Assembly: GCA_048264105.1 (NCBI GenBank)
Contig: JBLXDJ010000003.1
Location: 434,001 to 498,000 of the forward strand
Origin: Oceanospirillum sp048264105
Lineage (GTDB): Bacteria > Pseudomonadota > Gammaproteobacteria > Pseudomonadales > Halomonadaceae
Direction: 5' to 3'
DNA: 64,000 nt
Each line of letters starts with the position of its first letter. Position 1 is the stretch's first letter. Below the pieces are notes generated by a model. It had not been told where the DNA came from and ran no database searches. It saw only the letters and a list, made by a program, of their open reading frames with translations. This document shows positions 35,019 to 43,746 of the stretch, piece after piece. A program made the translations under genes and the position numbers.

Positions 35019-35294
35019 ATGAGCCAAACTATCTTTTGCAAAAAATACCAGAAAGAACTCGAAGCGCTGACCCTACCTCCTTTTCCGGGCAAAAAAGGGC
35101 AGGAAATTGTGGCGACTGTCTCCAAGCAAGCCTGGCAGGAGTGGCTGAAATACCAAACCATGCTGATTAATGAGAAACACCTGAACATGATGAGCCCGGA
35201 AGCAAGAGAATTTCTGAGCGCTGAAATGGACAAGTTCTTTGATAATTCCGAAGATCTCGAACCTGTTGCCGGATATGTGCCCCCGGAAAGTTAA
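35019..35294 (+). CDS. yggX: YggX, probable Fe(2+)-trafficking protein
   Basis: 91 residues from the second ATG (35019), which matches the family start MSxTIFC; an ATG at 35013 is in frame. Landmarks are the N-terminal cysteine in TIFCKKYQKELE, FPGKKGQEIVATVSKQAW and QTMLINEKHLNMMSPEAR. The protein protects iron-sulfur clusters and is linked to oxidative stress resistance. Its position after mutY is conserved. It ends about 48 bases before the tRNA promoter. Confidence 0.96.
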   Translation: MSQTIFCKKYQKELEALTLPPFPGKKGQEIVATVSKQAWQEWLKYQTMLINEKHLNMMSPEAREFLSAEMDKFFDNSEDLEPVAGYVPPES

Positions 35295-35341
35295 AAAGCC
35301 ATTAAGCGACTGTATTTTTTTAACTTTTTTTGAAAAAAAAG

Positions 35342-35370
35342 TTGACGCAAAAAAGGCTTTCCTGTTTAAT
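35342..35370 (+). promoter_or_regulatory. Sigma-70 promoter of the tRNA cluster
   Basis: TTGACG (35342-35347), 17-base spacer, TTTAAT (35365-35370). It lies ten bases before the first tRNA. The downstream cgcctcg may act as a GC-rich discriminator of stringently controlled promoters. Confidence 0.85.
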
Positions 35371-35380
35371 ACGCCTCGTT

Positions 35381-35456
35381 GGCCGGATAGCTCAGTTGGT
35401 AGAGCAGAGGATTGAAAATCCTCGTGTCGGCGGTTCGATTCCGTCTCCGGCCACCA
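35381..35456 (+). tRNA. tRNA-Phe (GAA), copy 1
   Basis: 76 bases including encoded CCA. Acceptor arms GGCCGGA / TCCGGCC, D-arm AGCTCAGTTGGTAGAGC, anticodon stem-loop GAGGA TTGAAAA TCCTC (GAA), T-arm GGTTCGATTCC. Identical to the copy at 35706. Confidence 0.98.
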
Positions 35457-35465
35457 CTCTTTTGC

Positions 35466-35540
35466 TGGGGTATAGCCAAGCGGTAAGGCACCGGTTTTTG
35501 GTATCGGCACTCCCAGGTTCGAATCCTGGTACCCCAGCCA
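35466..35540 (+). tRNA. tRNA-Gln (TTG)
   Basis: 75 bases including CCA. Acceptor arms TGGGGTA / TACCCCA, anticodon stem-loop CCGGT TTTTGGT ATCGG (TTG), T-arm CCAGGTTCGAATCCTGG. Nine bases after tRNA-Phe. Confidence 0.97.
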
Positions 35541-35574
35541 TCTTTGCTTCAGATTTATCGCTTTTATAAGCATT

Positions 35575-35650
<76 letters not shown>

Positions 35651-35705
35651 TTTCAGCACTTCTTATCTTCCCATAAGCTGATAACCTCCCTTGAAGCATC
35701 GATAT

Positions 35706-35781
35706 GGCCGGATAGCTCAGTTGGTAGAGCAGAGGATTGAAAATCCTCGTGTCGGCGGTTCGATTCCGTCTCCGGCCACCA
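35706..35781 (+). tRNA. tRNA-Phe (GAA), copy 2
   Basis: Identical in all 76 bases to the copy at 35381, with its own encoded CCA. It is followed after seven bases by a second tRNA-Gln, repeating the Phe-Gln order. Confidence 0.98.
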
Positions 35782-35788
35782 TATCTGT

Positions 35789-35863
35789 TGGGGTATCGCC
35801 AAGCGGTAAGGCACTGGATTCTGATTCCAGCATCCCCAGGTTCGAATCCTGGTACCCCAGCCA
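35789..35863 (+). tRNA. tRNA-Gln (CTG)
   Basis: 75 bases including CCA. Anticodon stem-loop CTGGA TTCTGAT TCCAG (CTG). Acceptor and T arms are the same as tRNA-Gln(TTG); the anticodon arm differs. No clear terminator follows. Confidence 0.97.
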
Positions 35864-35963
35864 CTCCTCTCCTGAACAGACTCCAAACAAAGCACTAAAG
35901 CCTTTTGCGTCTACCTGTATTTCGCATACACTTTAGTTATTGTTCTGCATTCAGGCGAAAATC

Positions 35964-37478
35964 ATGTCTCTTAGCAACAAAATCCTGTTAGTCGATAACT
36001 CGCCAATTTTCTTAAATATTCTAAGAGAAGCCATCTCGGCTGAATGCGACTTTCCTGCTGAAATCACACTTGCCTCTAATTACAGCGAAGCGAGTCAGCA
36101 TCTGACTGAATGCAAAAACTGGCTCACCGTCGTCAGCGGTTATGAGCTAGCCGATGCTCCGCCGGGTGCATTTATTCAGAATACTCTGCAACACAATATA
36201 CCCACCATTGTTTTAACATCAGCTCAGACTGCTGCCGACAGAGAACAAGCCCTCAGCCTTAACATTGTCGACTACTTCCCAAAAGATGTTAATTGCTTCG
36301 CGGATGTTGCCCACCTGATCAACCGCTTAAGAGACAATCACCGACATACTATACTGATCGTTGATGACTCACCGGCGTTTTGCTCATTTGCTGAAAGCCT
36401 GCTGCGCAACCAGAACTATCAGGTTATTGTCCGCAACAATTCTCAGGATGCCCTTCTGAGCTTAAAAGAAACGCCAGAGATCAACCTGACCCTTATTGAC
36501 TACATTCTTCCGGATATCGATGGCAGCAAACTGATTCCCCAGATTCGCAAATTGCGCAGTCCGGATAGCCTGCCAATCATTGCTATCTCGGCATTCAATG
36601 AGAAAAATATCGCCGCCCGCATGATCAAAGCCGGCGCCAGCGACTTTCTTCTGAAACCTATCGATCACGAAGAACTCTTGATGCGGATCCGCAACAGCCT
36701 TCGATTGGCCGACCAGATCAAAATTGCTGAAGAGGCCCGCTTTGATGCCGAAAGAGCCAATCAGGCCAAGTCACATCTGCTGTCCCGCATCAGCCACGAA
36801 CTTCGCACCCCTCTGAACGCAATTCTCGGCTTTAGCCAACTATTAAGTGATGATGATAATCTGGACAATGATCAGAAAGATGCCCTGCATGAGATCAACC
36901 ATGCCAGCCACCATCTGTTACACATGATCAATGAGGTGCTTGACCTGAGCCAGCTTGAAACTGGCCAGGTTAAACTTCACCCCGGAGAAGCAAGCGTTTC
37001 GCAGCTTATCCACGAGACAGCCAGCATGTTCACCGCTATAGCCGATCAAAAGCAGATTGCTATTTCGCTGCCCCCCCGGAAGAACCCGGAAGATGACATC
37101 ATTCTTACGGACCCACAGCGCCTGAAACAGATCCTGATCAATCTCATTAATAACGGCATCAAATACAACCGGGTCAATGGTGGACTAAGAATTTCAGTGA
37201 CCAGTAACAGCAGCAATATCACCATTAATGTAGCGGATGACGGCCTAGGCATACCGGTGGGTAAACTTGAGGAACTGTTCCAGCCTTTTACCCGACTACA
37301 CGACAAAAGCCACGATATCGAAGGCAGTGGCCTGGGACTATCAATCTGTAAAAATCTGGCTGAACTTCTGGAAGGTAGTATTCAGGTGCAAAGTACCCCG
37401 GGTGAGGGCAGCATCTTTTCTCTGACCCTGCCGAGATCTCTGGAACACCGAATCCCTGAGCCTGAGTATTTTATTTAG
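35964..37478 (+). CDS. Hybrid histidine kinase with two N-terminal receiver domains
   Basis: 504 residues from the ATG at 35964, with AGGCGA upstream. Receiver 1 (about 5-130) has KILLVDNSPIF but lacks the phosphoacceptor aspartate (WLTVVSGYELADAP). Receiver 2 (about 137-255) is complete (ILIVDDSPAF, LIDYILPDIDG, LKPIDHEELL). The kinase follows: H-box SHELRTPLNAILGFSQLL, N-box LINLINNGIKYNRV, G1 VADDGLGIPVG, G2 EGSGLGLSICKNL. There is no membrane segment, so it is cytosolic. It may relay signals from another kinase. No partner regulator is adjacent. Confidence 0.92.
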   Translation: MSLSNKILLVDNSPIFLNILREAISAECDFPAEITLASNYSEASQHLTECKNWLTVVSGYELADAPPGAFIQNTLQHNIPTIVLTSAQTAADREQALSLNIVDYFPKDVNCFADVAHLINRLRDNHRHTILIVDDSPAFCSFAESLLRNQNYQVIVRNNSQDALLSLKETPEINLTLIDYILPDIDGSKLIPQIRKLRSPDSLPIIAISAFNEKNIAARMIKAGASDFLLKPIDHEELLMRIRNSLRLADQIKIAEEARFDAERANQAKSHLLSRISHELRTPLNAILGFSQLLSDDDNLDNDQKDALHEINHASHHLLHMINEVLDLSQLETGQVKLHPGEASVSQLIHETASMFTAIADQKQIAISLPPRKNPEDDIILTDPQRLKQILINLINNGIKYNRVNGGLRISVTSNSSNITINVADDGLGIPVGKLEELFQPFTRLHDKSHDIEGSGLGLSICKNLAELLEGSIQVQSTPGEGSIFSLTLPRSLEHRIPEPEYFI

Positions 37479-37494
37479 CGGCTATCAGAACGAA

Positions 37495-37521
37495 AAAAGC
37501 CCGGAGAGATCCGGGCTTTTC
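37495..37521. terminator. Bidirectional terminator
   Basis: AAAAGCCCGG / CCGGGCTTTT with a six-base loop, between the convergent kinase and pomB genes. Confidence 0.93.
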
Positions 37522-37540
37522 TTTTATCGAGATCGTTTAA

Positions 37541-38461
37541 TCAGAAGACCTCATCGGGGGCTAACTCAAAGACCCGCTCTTCAATCTCAAGATTGATCTC
37601 ACTTCCCTGAGCTTTAGCTTCTTCGTTCTGCTCCTCAAGGAAGCTGATGGCACCGTTTTCTTCATTGGCACCCTGATCAACCACAATCTCCACCCGGCGG
37701 TTTTTTGCCCGGCTTTCACGGCTGTCATTCGGCACCAACGGCTTGGTATCTGCAAAACCGATCACCTTCATCCGCGAGGTCTCCACCAGATTATCCAGCT
37801 CTAACTCAAAAGCCACAGATGAAGCTCGGGCAGAAGAGAGATCCCAGTTTGAGCGGAAACGATCCGTATTGATCGGGATATCATCGGTGTGACCCTCGAT
37901 CGTAATTTTACCCGGCGTTGCAGCCAGCGCCTGACGGATCTTATCCATCACCAGCTCAAACTGCTCTGACAGCACCGCACTCCCCGGTGAGAAAGAGCCT
38001 TTCTCTTCCACCCGGATAATAATATTACGCTTGCGGGACTCGACCTGAATCTTGCCCTCTTCAATCTCTTCTTTAAGAATTTGCGCAATCGCCTCGGCAT
38101 CAGCCTGAGTCTGTGACTCCTGATCCGTTACCGTGGATGTATTTTCGGTTCTCAGATTTGGCTCAAGCTCAGTGGTTTTTTGCTGAATGATCTCAAGAGG
38201 ATTAGGGTCAGGCTTACCGGGACTATAGTGCTCCATAATAACACTTGTCCCCATCGGAATATCGTTGGCCTGAACCTGACGCTGAATACCATAGGCCTTA
38301 GACAACTCACCGGCGAGACGCTTGAACTTAGTGACATCCATCTCAGAAAACGAGAGCAGAAGCACGAAGAAACACATCAAAAGAGACATCAAGTCTGCAA
38401 AGGTCATTACCCAGGCGGCAGCCGGTGGGGGGCAATCACACTCTTCTACATCATCACTCAT
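37541..38461 (-). CDS. pomB: Flagellar motor stator protein PomB (MotB family)
   Basis: 306 residues from the ATG at 38461. One transmembrane segment (WVMTFADLMSLLMCFFVLLLSF) carries the ion-binding aspartate at residue 23. A plug/linker region and a C-terminal OmpA-like peptidoglycan-binding domain follow (ITIEGHTDDIPINTDRF, NWDLSSARASSVAFEL, NRRVEIVV). Wording and partner match the sodium-type PomAB stators more than MotAB. The ion used is inferred. It follows pomA with a 69-base gap. Confidence 0.93.
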   Translation of the reverse strand: MSDDVEECDCPPPAAAWVMTFADLMSLLMCFFVLLLSFSEMDVTKFKRLAGELSKAYGIQRQVQANDIPMGTSVIMEHYSPGKPDPNPLEIIQQKTTELEPNLRTENTSTVTDQESQTQADAEAIAQILKEEIEEGKIQVESRKRNIIIRVEEKGSFSPGSAVLSEQFELVMDKIRQALAATPGKITIEGHTDDIPINTDRFRSNWDLSSARASSVAFELELDNLVETSRMKVIGFADTKPLVPNDSRESRAKNRRVEIVVDQGANEENGAISFLEEQNEEAKAQGSEINLEIEERVFELAPDEVF

Positions 38462-38530
38462 ACTGGAATCCTGAAACACCTAACGCCGTCTCTCTGGCAA
38501 AAACACGACCAAAGAGGGTAATCATCCTGT

Positions 38531-39310
38531 TTATTCCTGAGCAGCCGGCTGCTCAAACGTCGCATCTTCACGCACACCAGCCGGGAGATAAGTCCGCAGC
38601 ATATCTTCAATAACACGCGGGTTCTGACCGGACTGAATCGCCAACAGCGCATCAATAATGATCGATTGAATCTGCGCTTCTTCAGTCATGCGCAAGGTCA
38701 GCTTGTCAGCGATCGGAATAGCGATCATCGTTGCCATCATAGCCCCGTACAGAGTAGTCAACAGAGCTACCGCCATGGCAGGACCGATCGATTTAGGGTC
38801 ATCCATGTTAGACAGCATCTGCACCAGACCGATCAGCGTACCGATCATCCCCATCGCAGGACCAACGTCACCTATGGAGGTAAAGACTTTCGCCCCCCAC
38901 TTGTGGCGCTCAAGTGTCATCGCCCGGTCTTTGCTGAGCATGGTACGCACGACCTCCCGATCCTGCCCATCAACCAGCAGCTGCATACCATTTTTCAGGT
39001 ATTTGTTATCGACTTCTTTATCTTCCAGAGCCAGCAGACCACCTTTACGGGCGACCTGAGCAACATCAACCAACACACCGATAATTTCTTCTGTGGACTC
39101 CAGCTTAAAAGCAAAAGCCTTAGCTGCGACCTTAATCGCCCCCAGAAACTGCCCCAAACTGTACTTGGCAAGAACAACGAACAGCGAACCACCAACAACG
39201 ATAAGAATGGATGGAATACTGACAAAAATGACGGGGTCGCCACCGAGAACCATTGCCATAGCAACGATACCGATTGCGCCGATAATACCAAGCAGGGTAG
39301 CTATATCCAC
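38531..39310 (-). CDS. pomA: Flagellar motor stator protein PomA (MotA family)
   Basis: 260 residues from the GTG at 39310. This start is chosen because AAGGAG lies six bases upstream and the family begins MDxATLLG. Four membrane helices are seen, with the family motifs GDVGPAMGMIGTLIGLVQML and DDPKSIGPAMAVALLTTLYGA. With PomB it forms the 5:2 stator that converts ion flow into torque. Similar to Vibrio PomA throughout. pomAB stand alone, away from other flagellar genes. Confidence 0.95.
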   Translation of the reverse strand: MDIATLLGIIGAIGIVAMAMVLGGDPVIFVSIPSILIVVGGSLFVVLAKYSLGQFLGAIKVAAKAFAFKLESTEEIIGVLVDVAQVARKGGLLALEDKEVDNKYLKNGMQLLVDGQDREVVRTMLSKDRAMTLERHKWGAKVFTSIGDVGPAMGMIGTLIGLVQMLSNMDDPKSIGPAMAVALLTTLYGAMMATMIAIPIADKLTLRMTEEAQIQSIIIDALLAIQSGQNPRVIEDMLRTYLPAGVREDATFEQPAAQE

Positions 39311-39656
39311 AGAGAACTCCTTGGTTCCTTGAAATGAAGTTGATGGCTCTAACAAAGAGATAGCACATAATCAGGCTAAAACGCCTTTGTAACATTATGC
39401 AACTTTATAAATTCCTGCGGGTATAATAGCTGCTTTTCCTCATGGGTTGAATGGCTTTAGCGGATGAGGTGCAAAGCATTTGGCACCACAAAAAGCAGGT
39501 TCTCTTATTTACTTTACTACTAAATAGTCAACCCATTGATTTAATTAGAGTTTATAATCACGGCTTTATTCATGCACTTTTCGCTATTGAACCAATGGAT
39601 ATTCTCCGGTAACGTCTGCCGGTTTGCGCTTAGCGGTACAGATTGGAGGTTTGGTG
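39311..39656. other. Divergent intergenic region, pomA / xseB
   Basis: 346 bases without a gene. AT-rich. Two plus-strand TATAAT hexamers occur at 39422-39427 and 39553-39558; neither has a good -35 at 16-18 bases. The second could start the xseB-ispA-dxs transcript. No tRNA, repeat or terminator is visible. Confidence 0.5.
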
Positions 39657-39899
39657 ATGGCTCAACCCAAAGCAAAAGATTTTGCGGGTAAAATGGCTGA
39701 ATTAGAGCACTTAGTTACTCAGCTTGAGGCCGGAGACCTGTCACTGGAAGAATCTCTGAAAGCCTTTGAAGGCGGTATTCGCCTGATCCGGGACTGCCAG
39801 AGTAAGCTGACTCAGGCAGAGCAAAAGGTGAGTCAGCTGCTTGAAGAAAACGGCCAGCTGACCGAGACACCATTGTCGCCACATACCCTGACGGAATAA
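39657..39899 (+). CDS. xseB: Exodeoxyribonuclease VII small subunit
   Basis: 80 residues from the ATG at 39657, with GGAGG seven bases upstream; the longer frame from 39624 is not supported. It has the XseB helical motif FAGKMAELEHLVTQLEAGDL and SLEESLKAFEGGIRLIRDCQ. It forms a complex with XseA that degrades single-stranded DNA. It is the first gene of the conserved xseB-ispA-dxs operon. Confidence 0.96.
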   Translation: MAQPKAKDFAGKMAELEHLVTQLEAGDLSLEESLKAFEGGIRLIRDCQSKLTQAEQKVSQLLEENGQLTETPLSPHTLTE

Positions 39900-39908
39900 A
39901 AACCCAAC

Positions 39909-40784
39909 GTGAGCATCCAAGAACAACTTAAACCTCTGATGGAGCGTTCTGACCATCAGCTGGATCAGATCCTCTCTGCATCTTCTTCTGCTTCCGGGCA
40001 GCTGTTAGACGCGATGCGTTATAGTGTGTTTAACGGAGGCAAACGCTTCCGCCCCGTTCTGGCTTATGCAGCCTGCAAAGCGATTACCGGACGTATTGAC
40101 GCAGCCGATGCCTCTGCTGCTGCCGTTGAGCTGATTCACGCCTACTCTCTGGTGCATGATGATCTTCCCGCGATGGATGACGATGACCTTCGCCGCGGCC
40201 AACCGACCTGCCATATCAAATTCGACGAAGCGACAGCGATTCTGGCCGGTGACGCACTCCAGACCGCCGCCTTCTCGGCGCTTCTGAACCATAACAACCC
40301 TGAACATCTGCCTCTTTTATTGGCAGAACTGAGTCATGCCAGTGGTGCACAGGGAATGGTGGCAGGCCAGATGATCGATCTCGCGTCTGTTGGTCAGACC
40401 CTTGATGTTTCTGCACTGGAAAATATGCATCGCCATAAAACCGGTGCTCTGATATGCGCCAGTGTGCGTATGGGCGCTATAGCGGGTGGTGCATCAGAGT
40501 CTCAGCTGAATGCTCTGACAATCTATGCAGAAGCCCTTGGCCTGGCATTTCAGGTTCAGGATGACATCCTGGATGTGGAAGGGGATACCCAAACATTGGG
40601 CAAGCAGGCCGGAGCAGATGCTGCGCTGGACAAACCGACCTATCCGGCACTTATGGGGCTGGAACAAGCCAAGATCAAAGCCCGGGAGCTGATCGACAAA
40701 GGGCTGTCTGCTCTGGACTCTTTTGGCGATGAAGCCCACCTTCTGAGAGAGCTGGCACGCTACGTGATTCAGCGTAATCACTAA
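39909..40784 (+). CDS. ispA: (2E,6E)-farnesyl diphosphate synthase
   Basis: 291 residues from a GTG ten bases after xseB. It condenses isopentenyl diphosphate with dimethylallyl and geranyl diphosphate. It has the first aspartate-rich motif DDLPAMDDDDLRRGQPTCH, the preceding GGKRFRPVLAY and the second motif FQVQDDILDVEGDTQTLGK. It supplies farnesyl diphosphate for quinone side chains and undecaprenyl carrier lipid. Located between xseB and dxs. Confidence 0.96.
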   Translation: MSIQEQLKPLMERSDHQLDQILSASSSASGQLLDAMRYSVFNGGKRFRPVLAYAACKAITGRIDAADASAAAVELIHAYSLVHDDLPAMDDDDLRRGQPTCHIKFDEATAILAGDALQTAAFSALLNHNNPEHLPLLLAELSHASGAQGMVAGQMIDLASVGQTLDVSALENMHRHKTGALICASVRMGAIAGGASESQLNALTIYAEALGLAFQVQDDILDVEGDTQTLGKQAGADAALDKPTYPALMGLEQAKIKARELIDKGLSALDSFGDEAHLLRELARYVIQRNH

Positions 40785-40810
40785 AAGCGGTTACTACAAA
40801 AAATAAGCCT

Positions 40811-42751
40811 ATGTCTGACTACACATTGTTTCAGGAAATTCCGTTAACCCGCCCTTCCACGCCCCTGCTTGATCAGGTTGGCCTGCCGGAAGACCTGCGC
40901 CAGCTGGATGTAAACCAGCTGCCTCAACTGGCGAATGAATTACGCGAATTTTTGCTTTATTCCGTAGGTCAGACCGGGGGGCATTTTGGTGCCGGCCTGG
41001 GTGTGGTTGAACTGACAGTCGCTCTGCACTATGCCTTTAACACACCGGATGACCGACTGATCTGGGATGTGGGCCATCAGGCATACCCTCATAAGATCCT
41101 GACCGGCCGTCGCGAGCAGATGCACACAATCCGCCAATACGATGGCATCGCGGCGTTTCCGAAGCGCGCTGAGTCAGAATTCGACACCTTTGGTGTCGGT
41201 CACTCCAGCACCTCAATCAGCGCCGCGCTGGGCATGGCCGTAGCCTCACGCGAACAGGGTCTGAACCGTCATGTTGCCGCCATTATCGGCGATGGCGCGA
41301 TGACCGCAGGCATGGCGTTTGAAGCCCTGTCTCACGCCGCCCACGTTGATGCCAACATGCTGGTGATTCTGAACGATAACGAGATGTCGATCTCGGAGAA
41401 TGTCGGCGGCTTTGCTACCTATCTGGCCAAGATTCTTTCCAGCAAAGCCTATACGAGGATGCGAGAGGGCAGCAAAAAAGTGCTGTCCAAGCTGCCAATG
41501 GCCTGGGAACTGGCGCGAAAGACCGAAGAACATATGAAAGGTATGGTATCGCCCAGCACCCTGTTCGAAGAGATGGGCTTTCACTATATAGGACCGATTG
41601 ATGGTCACGATGTGCATTCACTGGTTAACACCCTGAACAACATCAAAGACCTGAGCGGCCCGCAGTTCCTGCATGTGATTACCCGCAAGGGTAAACGCTT
41701 TGCTCCCGCTGAAGCCGATCCGATCGGTTACCACGCCATTACCAAGCTGGAAAAAGAGCACAACTCTGAAGCCAAAGAACCCGCTGTAAAACCAGCGCCT
41801 AAGCCTAAATCAAAACTTAAGTACTCCAATATTTTTGGGCAATGGCTTTGCGATATGGCGGCTGAAGATGAACGCCTGATGGGTATCACCCCGGCGATGC
41901 GGGAAGGCTCGGATCTGATCGAGTTCTCCAAGCAATACCCTGAGCGCTACTTTGATGTGGCTATCGCAGAACAACACGCTGTTACACTGGCGGCCGGTAT
42001 GGCCTGTGACGGGCTGAAGCCGGTTGTAGCGATCTACTCAACCTTCCTGCAGCGTGGCTATGATCAGCTGGTGCATGATGTCGCGGTTCAGGATCTGGAT
42101 GTACTGTTTGCCATCGACCGTGCCGGCCTTGTCGGCGAAGATGGCCCGACTCACCACGGTACGCTGGATCTGAGTTTCCTGCGTTGCGTCCCCGGTATGG
42201 TCATCATGGCTCCGGCGGATGAGAACGAAACCCGTCAGATGCTCTATACCGGTTATCAGTATCAGGGCCCTGCAGCGGTTCGCTATCCACGTGGCACAGG
42301 CCCAGGTGTTGAGATTCAGCAGCAGATGACGGCATTACCAATAGGTCAGGCTGAAAAGCGCCTCTCCGGCAGGAAAAATGCTCAGGGTAAGAAGGTTGCC
42401 ATCCTGGCCTTTGGCTCCATGGTGGCACCCGCGCAGGAAGTCGCCGAGAAGCATGGCTATGGTCTGATTAATATGCGCTTTGTTAAGCCTTTGGATCAGA
42501 ATGCCATTCTGGAAGCCGCCAAAGAGTACGACCTGTTAGTAACCGTAGAAGAAAATGCCATTTCGGGCGGTGCCGGTAGCGGCGTTATTGAGCTACTGAT
42601 GCAACAGGCGGTTATCAGCCCTGTGCTTAATCTGGGCTTACCGGATCGCTGGGTAGATCAGGGCAGTCCGGCTCAATTGTTGCGTGAATGCGGGCTTGAT
42701 GCAGAAGGTATCGAAACCAGCATCCAAGCCTATCTGAGTAAGCTGGGCTAA
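40811..42751 (+). CDS. dxs: 1-deoxy-D-xylulose-5-phosphate synthase
   Basis: 646 residues. Thiamine-diphosphate enzyme joining pyruvate and glyceraldehyde 3-phosphate in the first step of the MEP pathway. The thiamine-binding region begins GDGAMTAGMAFEALSHA and continues to ILNDNEMSISENVGG. The transketolase central motif is DRAGLVGEDGPTHHG. AEQHAVTLAAGMA and a C-terminal transketolase domain complete it. Length is slightly longer than the Escherichia enzyme (620), mainly from a lysine/proline-rich insertion near residues 312-340. Last gene of xseB-ispA-dxs; a terminator follows. Confidence 0.97.
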   Translation: MSDYTLFQEIPLTRPSTPLLDQVGLPEDLRQLDVNQLPQLANELREFLLYSVGQTGGHFGAGLGVVELTVALHYAFNTPDDRLIWDVGHQAYPHKILTGRREQMHTIRQYDGIAAFPKRAESEFDTFGVGHSSTSISAALGMAVASREQGLNRHVAAIIGDGAMTAGMAFEALSHAAHVDANMLVILNDNEMSISENVGGFATYLAKILSSKAYTRMREGSKKVLSKLPMAWELARKTEEHMKGMVSPSTLFEEMGFHYIGPIDGHDVHSLVNTLNNIKDLSGPQFLHVITRKGKRFAPAEADPIGYHAITKLEKEHNSEAKEPAVKPAPKPKSKLKYSNIFGQWLCDMAAEDERLMGITPAMREGSDLIEFSKQYPERYFDVAIAEQHAVTLAAGMACDGLKPVVAIYSTFLQRGYDQLVHDVAVQDLDVLFAIDRAGLVGEDGPTHHGTLDLSFLRCVPGMVIMAPADENETRQMLYTGYQYQGPAAVRYPRGTGPGVEIQQQMTALPIGQAEKRLSGRKNAQGKKVAILAFGSMVAPAQEVAEKHGYGLINMRFVKPLDQNAILEAAKEYDLLVTVEENAISGGAGSGVIELLMQQAVISPVLNLGLPDRWVDQGSPAQLLRECGLDAEGIETSIQAYLSKLG

Positions 42752-42789
42752 ACCGCTAAACTCTCAGTACAGCGTGAGATAGCAAATAC

Positions 42790-42819
42790 AAAAAAGGATG
42801 CCCATTGGCATCCTTTTTT
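42790..42819. terminator. Bidirectional terminator
   Basis: AAAAAAGGATGCC / GGCATCCTTTTTT with a four-base loop, between convergent dxs and ribA. Confidence 0.95.
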
Positions 42820-42847
42820 ATTATAGCCGATAGCTGGTTGCCCCGGA

Positions 42848-43495
42848 TCAGATATCCACAGGCTTGGTGCGATTGATATCCACATCGTCTGCCTGAGTAA
42901 AATTATCCAGATCCATCATGTGGCCCAGCTTACCCGCTTTTGTCGCCAGATAGCCTTCGTTGTGAGGATTCATACCGGTCTGAATCGCCACCCGCTCTGC
43001 CACTTCAACACCATAATTGGCCAGCGCTTTCACCTTGCGCGGGTTATTGGTCATCAGGCGAACCTTCTCAACACCCAGATGGTTCAGCATCGGCTGACAC
43101 ATCGTGTACTCACGCATATCCGCACCAAAACCAAGCCGCTCGTTCGCTTCAACGGTATCTGCACCGGCATCCTGCAGATGGTAGGCCTTAATCTTATTCA
43201 GCAGCCCGATACCACGACCTTCCTGACGCAGATAGAGGAGTACGCCACGGCCTTCTGTTGCAATACGTTTAAGGGCTTCCTGTAACTGATAGCCACAATC
43301 ACAGCGCATACTGAACAGGGCATCACCGGTCAGACACTCCGAGTGAACCCGCGCCAGTACCGGCTCGCCATCGGAAAAGTCGCCCATGGACAAAGCCACA
43401 TGATCTTTTCCGGTTTCCGGATCTTCGAAGCCGTGCATAGAAAATACTCCCCATGGCGTGGGTAGCTTGGAGGATGCAATAAATGTTACAGACAC
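42848..43495 (-). CDS. ribA: GTP cyclohydrolase II
   Basis: 215 residues. First step of riboflavin synthesis. Zinc cysteines in ECLTGDALFSMRCDCGYQL, catalytic LRQEGRGIGLLNKI, then DTVEANERLGFGADMREY and MTNNPRKVKAL. It is a stand-alone RibA without a RibB domain. Unlinked to other rib genes. Divergent from hemE across 251 bases. Confidence 0.97.
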   Translation of the reverse strand: MSVTFIASSKLPTPWGVFSMHGFEDPETGKDHVALSMGDFSDGEPVLARVHSECLTGDALFSMRCDCGYQLQEALKRIATEGRGVLLYLRQEGRGIGLLNKIKAYHLQDAGADTVEANERLGFGADMREYTMCQPMLNHLGVEKVRLMTNNPRKVKALANYGVEVAERVAIQTGMNPHNEGYLATKAGKLGHMMDLDNFTQADDVDINRTKPVDI

Positions 43496-43649
43496 GGTTC
43501 ACCTCTACCGGATATCAGAAGGGCAACTATTCTAGCAGCGAGTTGACATTTGTCATCCTTTCAGCCACTTAAAACTGTGTTAACCCAAAATTCGACTTAA
43601 GTGCTATTGCTCAACTTTACCTGCAGGAAGTTTGACTTTTATGCTAGCG

Positions 43650-43664
43650 GGAGACCCTGTCTCC
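43650..43664. promoter_or_regulatory. Palindrome in the ribA/hemE divergent region
   Basis: GGAGAC, CCT, GTCTCC: a perfect palindrome just before a TACAAT -10-like hexamer (43667-43672). If that hexamer is used for hemE, the palindrome overlaps the promoter spacer. The regulator is unknown. Confidence 0.5.
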
Positions 43665-43746
43665 GGTACAATAGGCACAAATATCCGGCAGCGGAAACTC
43701 ACTTTCCGCAGGCCGATGTCATACGTCTAAACCGGTTTATGAGATC

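Noticed and set aside
43632..43672. TTGACT (43632) paired with TACAAT (43667) as a sigma-70 promoter for hemE
   Set aside because: The spacing is 29 bases, too long for one promoter; only the -10-like element is kept as context.
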